Assembly: GCA_020859985.1 (NCBI GenBank)
Contig: JAJBVD010000039.1
Span: forward strand, 62,001 to 126,000
Direction: 5' to 3'
From: Clostridiales bacterium
GTDB lineage: Bacteria > Bacillota > Clostridia > Lachnospirales > Lachnospiraceae
Length of the DNA stretch: 64,000 nt
The notes beneath the pieces were generated by a model, which ran no database searches, was not told where the DNA came from, and saw only the letters and a list, made by a program, of their open reading frames with translations. The position numbers and the translations under genes were made by a program. Shown in pieces: positions 61,133 to 64,000 of the stretch; positions within the stretch are counted from its first letter, which is position 1; the number at the start of each line of letters is the position of its first letter.

Positions 61133-61321
61133 ATGGCAAAGTGTGCTATTTGTGATAAATCCGTACATTTCGGCAACCAGGTGAGCCATTCTCACAGAAG
61201 AAGTAATAAAATCTGGAAGTCAAACATTCAGAAAGTCAAAGTAAAAACGGGACCGACTTCTGCAAAAAAGATGTACGTATGTACGAGTTGCCTGAGATCC
61301 GGCAAAGTTGAAAGAGCGTAA
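61133..61321 (+). CDS. rpmB: 50S ribosomal protein L28 (zinc form)
   Basis: This 62-residue bL28 has two CxxC pairs (AKCAICDKS and YVCTSCLRS) that mark the zinc-binding (C+) version. HFGNQVSHSHRRSNKIWKSN is typical. GAGGAGGTG precedes the ATG. It is divergent from the Asp23/Gls24 gene, which is a common arrangement, and is followed by a terminator. Confidence 0.97.
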   Translation: MAKCAICDKSVHFGNQVSHSHRRSNKIWKSNIQKVKVKTGPTSAKKMYVCTSCLRSGKVERA

Positions 61322-61331
61322 ATGAAATATA

Positions 61332-61367
61332 AGCAGCGGGCATTATTATCGTCCGCTGCTTTTTTTC
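61332..61367 (+). terminator. Terminator of rpmB
   Basis: AGCAGCGG and CCGCTGCT form the stem, followed by TTTTTTTC. Confidence 0.88.
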
Positions 61368-61370
61368 AGC

Positions 61371-61508
61371 TTATTCCATAAAAAGATTGTATCCAAGCAG
61401 CAGGAAAAACAGGATCAGCAATGAACTGATCAGAACACTTTCCAAAAACAGCTCTGCGATCATCCCTATGGCAATCCAGAAAAATGTATACCCTATCAGC
61501 CTTTTCAT
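61371..61508 (-). CDS. Small hydrophobic membrane protein, tentative
   Basis: This possible 45-residue protein consists mainly of one or two membrane helices (LIGYTFFWIAIGMIAELFL and VLISSLLILFFLLLGYNLF). It lies between the rpmB terminator and gerW. No ribosome-binding site is obvious ahead of the ATG at 61508, and the frame is open further upstream. I recognise no family. Composition and conservation-like placement near gerW make it plausible but not certain. Confidence 0.4.
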   Translation of the reverse strand: MKRLIGYTFFWIAIGMIAELFLESVLISSLLILFFLLLGYNLFME

Positions 61509-61525
61509 GGCAATCAAACTATGAA

Positions 61526-61555
61526 GTAACCGTACTGCGCCAGCCTCACAGTTAC
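61526..61555. repeat. 30-bp GTAACCGT...ACAGTTAC element-like sequence
   Basis: The ends GTAACCGT and CTCACAGTTAC match those of the 26743 element, but the centre is different and longer, and the flanking octamers do not match. It may be a decayed copy. Confidence 0.35.
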
Positions 61556-61597
61556 CAAACGTTCTCTTTTTCCTATTATATGCAGGAAGAAGCCGCA

Positions 61598-62002
61598 TCA
61601 GAACGTTGTCTCATCTTCCTGCGCTGCGGTATGGATTGCTTCTTCCACATCCGGGTCGGGGTTCTCCTTTTCCTTTCCCCCTGTAAACTTGTTCACAATA
61701 TCCGGTACCATATCAAGCACCTTTGTCACCGGATCCTGATTTCTCACATTGACAAGCTTTGTACAGCCATTCTGGATAACAAGAACTGCGCTCGGGGAAA
61801 TTTTACCGCCCATTCCGCCGCCTCCGCTGTTCTTCTTATCTTCCGCCTTGGCGGACGCTGCCACTCCAAACGCGACATCAACCAGAGGCAGAATGATCGT
61901 ATCTCCGACCGTGATCGGGTCACCCACAACTGTTTTAGTGGTGATAAACTCATCCATCCCCTTGAATAAAGATGCTACTGTGTTCTGAAAATTATCAGCC
62001 AT
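61598..62002 (-). CDS. gerW: Spore germination protein GerW (YtfJ)
   Basis: This 134-residue protein has the GerW pattern: FQNTVASLFKGMDEFI, VVGDPITVGDTIILPLVDVAFGVA, a Gly-rich loop (SGGGGMGGKISPSAVLVI) and a central VNVRNQDPVTKVLDMVPDIV. GerW is a forespore protein needed for germination with some nutrients in B. subtilis. It follows the DUF2953 gene, which is its usual partner (ytfI-ytfJ). Confidence 0.95.
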   Translation of the reverse strand: MADNFQNTVASLFKGMDEFITTKTVVGDPITVGDTIILPLVDVAFGVAASAKAEDKKNSGGGGMGGKISPSAVLVIQNGCTKLVNVRNQDPVTKVLDMVPDIVNKFTGGKEKENPDPDVEEAIHTAAQEDETTF

Positions 62003-62062
62003 ACTGTCATTCTCCTCTTCTTTTCAAATATTATCGTTACAGGAAAACCCGAAACTCTTACA

Positions 62063-63247
62063 TCAGGTTCTGCGGAAAGCCCTGATCAAATGTCGAAGCT
62101 TCTGATTGCGGAAAGCCCAAACAGCCAAAACGACAATGTGAATCAGACGTATATGTCCTGCCACATCAAGCTCCATCTCCAACACGGCGTCCGTAAACTG
62201 AGGTTCCACCTGTATCTTCCGGCACGATACAGGAAGCAAAAGGTACAAAACACCTGTAAGTTCACCCGTCAGAGCCGGATCTCCGGTTCCGAAACGGAGA
62301 TAGCCTTTCCCTTTTCGAACACGAAAATGACGGAGTGTCTGCTTCACTTTATGCCAGATTTCTTCCACCGTATCCACAGCATCATAATCCGCAATCTTCT
62401 GACGGAGAGCAGAGAGCCTACGTGACCATTCTCCAGGCTTTTTTATTAATTTCAGTAATTTCTGTTTCCAACGCTGCAAACGCTGCGGTATTTTTCTTAT
62501 TGTGCCTCCAATGCTGCGGATTTTATACAGCAGGCGTCGAAATATTTTGCTAAAGCCCTTATTTTCCGGCTGACTGTTGAAATCTTTTTCTTCGAAATCT
62601 TTTTCTTCAAAATCTTTTTCTGAGCAATCTTTTTCTGAGCAATCTTTTTCTGAGCAATCTTTTTCTTCGGAAGTTTTGTCTTTAAAATCTTTTTGCTCGG
62701 ACTTCTTTCCAGCAGTCTGTTTTATTCCTTTGTAAGAGGATTCCTGTACAACTGACCCGTTTCCAAAATCTCTCTTCGCTTCAGACTGTTTTTCATTTTC
62801 AGAAGAATTTCTTTTTACTGTCTGTTTTTCGTTTTTAGGAGAAATCTTCTTTACCGGCTGCTTCTCAGTGGTTTTCTTTCTGCTTTCTGAGCTTTTCGCG
62901 TTCTGAGGTCTGCTCTTAGAAGAAGAATTGTTCTTCCTTCTATGTTTGAAAAAAGCCGCAACTTTTTGCGGTTGTATGCCAAATATCCGAACCGTAAGCT
63001 GAAGCGAATCGCGCGAAAATCCTGCATCTTCTTTATTTGGCAAAGACAGCAAAATACGAACAAAAAACAGGTGCAGAAGCCAGCTCACCTGTGCTTCTCC
63101 ACAAGAATCCTCTCCTGTATGAACAAGAATCAGGCGGTAACGCAGAGGCACAAACAGGAGTGCCAAACAAATACAAAGCACCAGCAACAAGAGCACCAGC
63201 AGCAGTATGCCTGTTATTTTTAAAATAGTTAAAATAATATGGAGCAT
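62063..63247 (-). CDS. DUF2953 membrane protein (YtfI-like)
   Basis: This 394-residue protein has one N-terminal helix (ITGILLLVLLLLVLCICLALLFVP) and the DUF2953 pattern in the C-terminal part (YLRFGTGDPALTGELTGVLYLLLPV, VEPQFTDAVLEMELDVAGHIRLI). In between lies a highly charged region (residues about 105-225) rich in Lys, Glu, Asp and Ser with short tandem repeats (EKDCSEKDCSEKD, EEKDFEEKDF). Relatives are usually about 220 residues, so this linker is an expansion. DUF2953 genes are regularly next to gerW. Function is unknown. Confidence 0.88.
   Translation of the reverse strand: MLHIILTILKITGILLLVLLLLVLCICLALLFVPLRYRLILVHTGEDSCGEAQVSWLLHLFFVRILLSLPNKEDAGFSRDSLQLTVRIFGIQPQKVAAFFKHRRKNNSSSKSRPQNAKSSESRKKTTEKQPVKKISPKNEKQTVKRNSSENEKQSEAKRDFGNGSVVQESSYKGIKQTAGKKSEQKDFKDKTSEEKDCSEKDCSEKDCSEKDFEEKDFEEKDFNSQPENKGFSKIFRRLLYKIRSIGGTIRKIPQRLQRWKQKLLKLIKKPGEWSRRLSALRQKIADYDAVDTVEEIWHKVKQTLRHFRVRKGKGYLRFGTGDPALTGELTGVLYLLLPVSCRKIQVEPQFTDAVLEMELDVAGHIRLIHIVVLAVWAFRNQKLRHLIRAFRRT
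62575..62675. repeat. 15-bp tandem repeats inside the DUF2953 gene
   Basis: Units of AATCTTTTTCTTCGA or AATCTTTTTCTGAGC occur about six to seven times and encode EKDFE/EKDCS. Unit number may vary by slippage. The T-run in each unit is a further slippage site. Confidence 0.75.
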
Positions 63248-63257
63248 ATGCGTCCTG

Positions 63258-63626
63258 TCAGCCCTTCTCCAAAAGATACTCTTTGATATCTGCCTTTCCC
63301 GTCTTTTGGTATACCTGATCCGTAATCTGAACCAGAAGCCCTCTTATCTCCTGCTCACCAAATGCAAGTCCAACAATCAAAACCGACGAAGGATCGTGAA
63401 TCCTGTCAATAAAATACTTTTGTGTCACAATCTCCATCTGATTATGATCCTGATCAAGACGAATCAAAAGAAGATAAAGTCCCGGAACCGTGTGACTTTT
63501 CTCGACCATACGTATCAGTTTTTTCTTCTGGCCATGAAATGTCTCACCAATATACAGATCCCGATACCAATGCAATCTCATCCGCCACACACCTTCATAA
63601 CCGAAATGCCGAAACCCCGTCATCAT
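63258..63626 (-). CDS. Conserved hypothetical protein
   Basis: This 122-residue protein has no signal peptide or membrane helix. Visible segments are HFGYEGVWRMRLHWYRDLYIGE near the N-terminus and GLLVQITDQVYQKTGKADIKEYLLEKG at the C-terminus. I recognise no family. It ends 10 bp upstream of the DUF2953 gene, on the same strand, so it probably belongs to the gerW operon. The ribosome-binding site is weak, so 63623 is an equally possible start. Confidence 0.65.
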   Translation of the reverse strand: MMTGFRHFGYEGVWRMRLHWYRDLYIGETFHGQKKKLIRMVEKSHTVPGLYLLLIRLDQDHNQMEIVTQKYFIDRIHDPSSVLIVGLAFGEQEIRGLLVQITDQVYQKTGKADIKEYLLEKG

Positions 63627-63657
63627 CTGTTCTGCGGAATCCCGGCATACTCCATTC

Positions 63658-63792
63658 GTAACTGTTCAGTACCTTCACAGTTACGAGGGAAAAGCCCATT
63701 TAAAATCGCTTCGCGATGGGGCTTTTCCCCACATGCTGTATGTTTTCATACGTACCTCGCAGCAAGTGCAAGGTACTGTCCTGAATAGTTAC
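63658..63792 (-). mobile_element. 135-bp MITE-like element, copy B (IS66-type ends)
   Basis: This is the inverted counterpart of the element at 55013. It is flanked by the perfect 8-bp direct repeat CTCCATTC (63650-63657 and 63793-63800). The ends are GTAACTGTTCAG and CTGAATAGTTAC. Its core hairpin is GGGAAAAGCCC/GGGCTTTTCCC, in which two base pairs differ from copy A in a compensatory way. No coding capacity. Confidence 0.85.
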
Positions 63793-63806
63793 CTCCATTC
63801 AAAAGC

Positions 63807-64000
63807 CTAATAATACTTCCGGCTTCCCCAAAGATTGTTCTTTTTTAAACTCAGATACTCACTGTAAGCTTTCTCAAGAATCATCTTCTCATTCGAAAAT
63901 TTGAGCAGATGATAGGCTTCATGATACTTATAGTATCCAGAATCAACAAAATATTCTTCCCGCTGTGGTTTGCTGTAGTAGCTGTCTGCCATCATCAGGT
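63807..64000 (-). CDS. Hypothetical protein, possibly 5'-truncated by the window edge
   Basis: The visible part begins MMADSYYSKPQREEYF and is Tyr/Lys/Glu-rich for 62 residues. The frame stays open to the window edge, so the true start may lie outside. I recognise no family. It is separated from the hypothetical gene at 63258 by the MITE-like element. Confidence 0.45.
   Translation of the reverse strand, partial: LMMADSYYSKPQREEYFVDSGYYKYHEAYHLLKFSNEKMILEKAYSEYLSLKKNNLWGSRKYY

Overview
The window looks like a chromosomal segment of a spore-forming, Gram-positive member of the Clostridia, most likely a Lachnospiraceae gut commensal. The evidence is a set of sporulation and germination genes (alpha/beta SASP, YlbJ, GerW), an L27 with a cleavable N-terminal extension next to its Prp protease, a short HisG paired with HisZ, the paired radical-SAM/DUF2344/RNase G block of Clostridia, a DUF1002 protein and a giant thioester/VaFE-repeat surface protein. 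No rRNA, tRNA, CRISPR array, phage region or complete insertion sequence was seen.

Layout. 1-7.8 kb (+): the end of a sensor kinase, then a likely co-transcribed export block of two multispanning membrane proteins, a lipoprotein, an ABC ATPase, a Glu/Ser-rich CARDB-like surface protein and a small membrane-anchored protein. 7.8-10.9 kb: MATE exporter (-), RluD-type pseudouridine synthase (+) and D-aminoacyl-tRNA deacylase (+). 11-15.7 kb: a tyrosine recombinase (-) whose upstream region holds unusual inverted repeats, a DUF1002 secreted protein (-), and lexA (+) with two SOS-box-like operators. 15.7-20.9 kb (-): the ribosome-biogenesis operon rplU-prp-rpmA-obg-yhbY-nadD-yqeK-rsfS plus an SseB-like gene. 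21-22.6 kb (-): an orphan Wzz/tyrosine-kinase pair. 22.8-26.7 kb (+): the radical-SAM/DUF2344/RNase G operon. 26.8-36.2 kb (-): one 3,145-residue surface adhesin. 36.5-50.4 kb (-): histidine genes hisZ-G-D-B and an unusual HisF-like/HisIE fusion, recU, a second pseudouridine synthase, a YgiQ-type radical SAM protein, a HAD phosphatase, an rRNA m5C methylase, a small alarmone synthetase and an M23 peptidase. 50.6-64 kb: ylbJ behind a consensus sigma-E promoter, coaD, rsmD, a SASP, a Na+/Ca2+ antiporter, mgsA, recG, the FakA/YloV-Asp23 pair, rpmB, gerW, a DUF2953 gene and small hypotheticals.

The strongest apparently undescribed signal is a family of dispersed non-coding elements. Two about 135-bp copies in opposite orientation (55013-55146 and 63658-63792) have GTAACTRTTCAG termini, share an internal hairpin with two compensatory base-pair changes, and are each flanked by a perfect 8-bp target duplication. 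This architecture points to IS66-type MITEs. Several 21-30 bp palindromic miniatures built from the same ends are scattered through the window, some flanked by 6-7/8 direct repeats and some lying on the stop codons of genes. Other points of interest are the catalytically degenerate HisF-like domain fused to HisIE, the repeat cluster upstream of the recombinase, and the giant adhesin with no canonical LPXTG motif.
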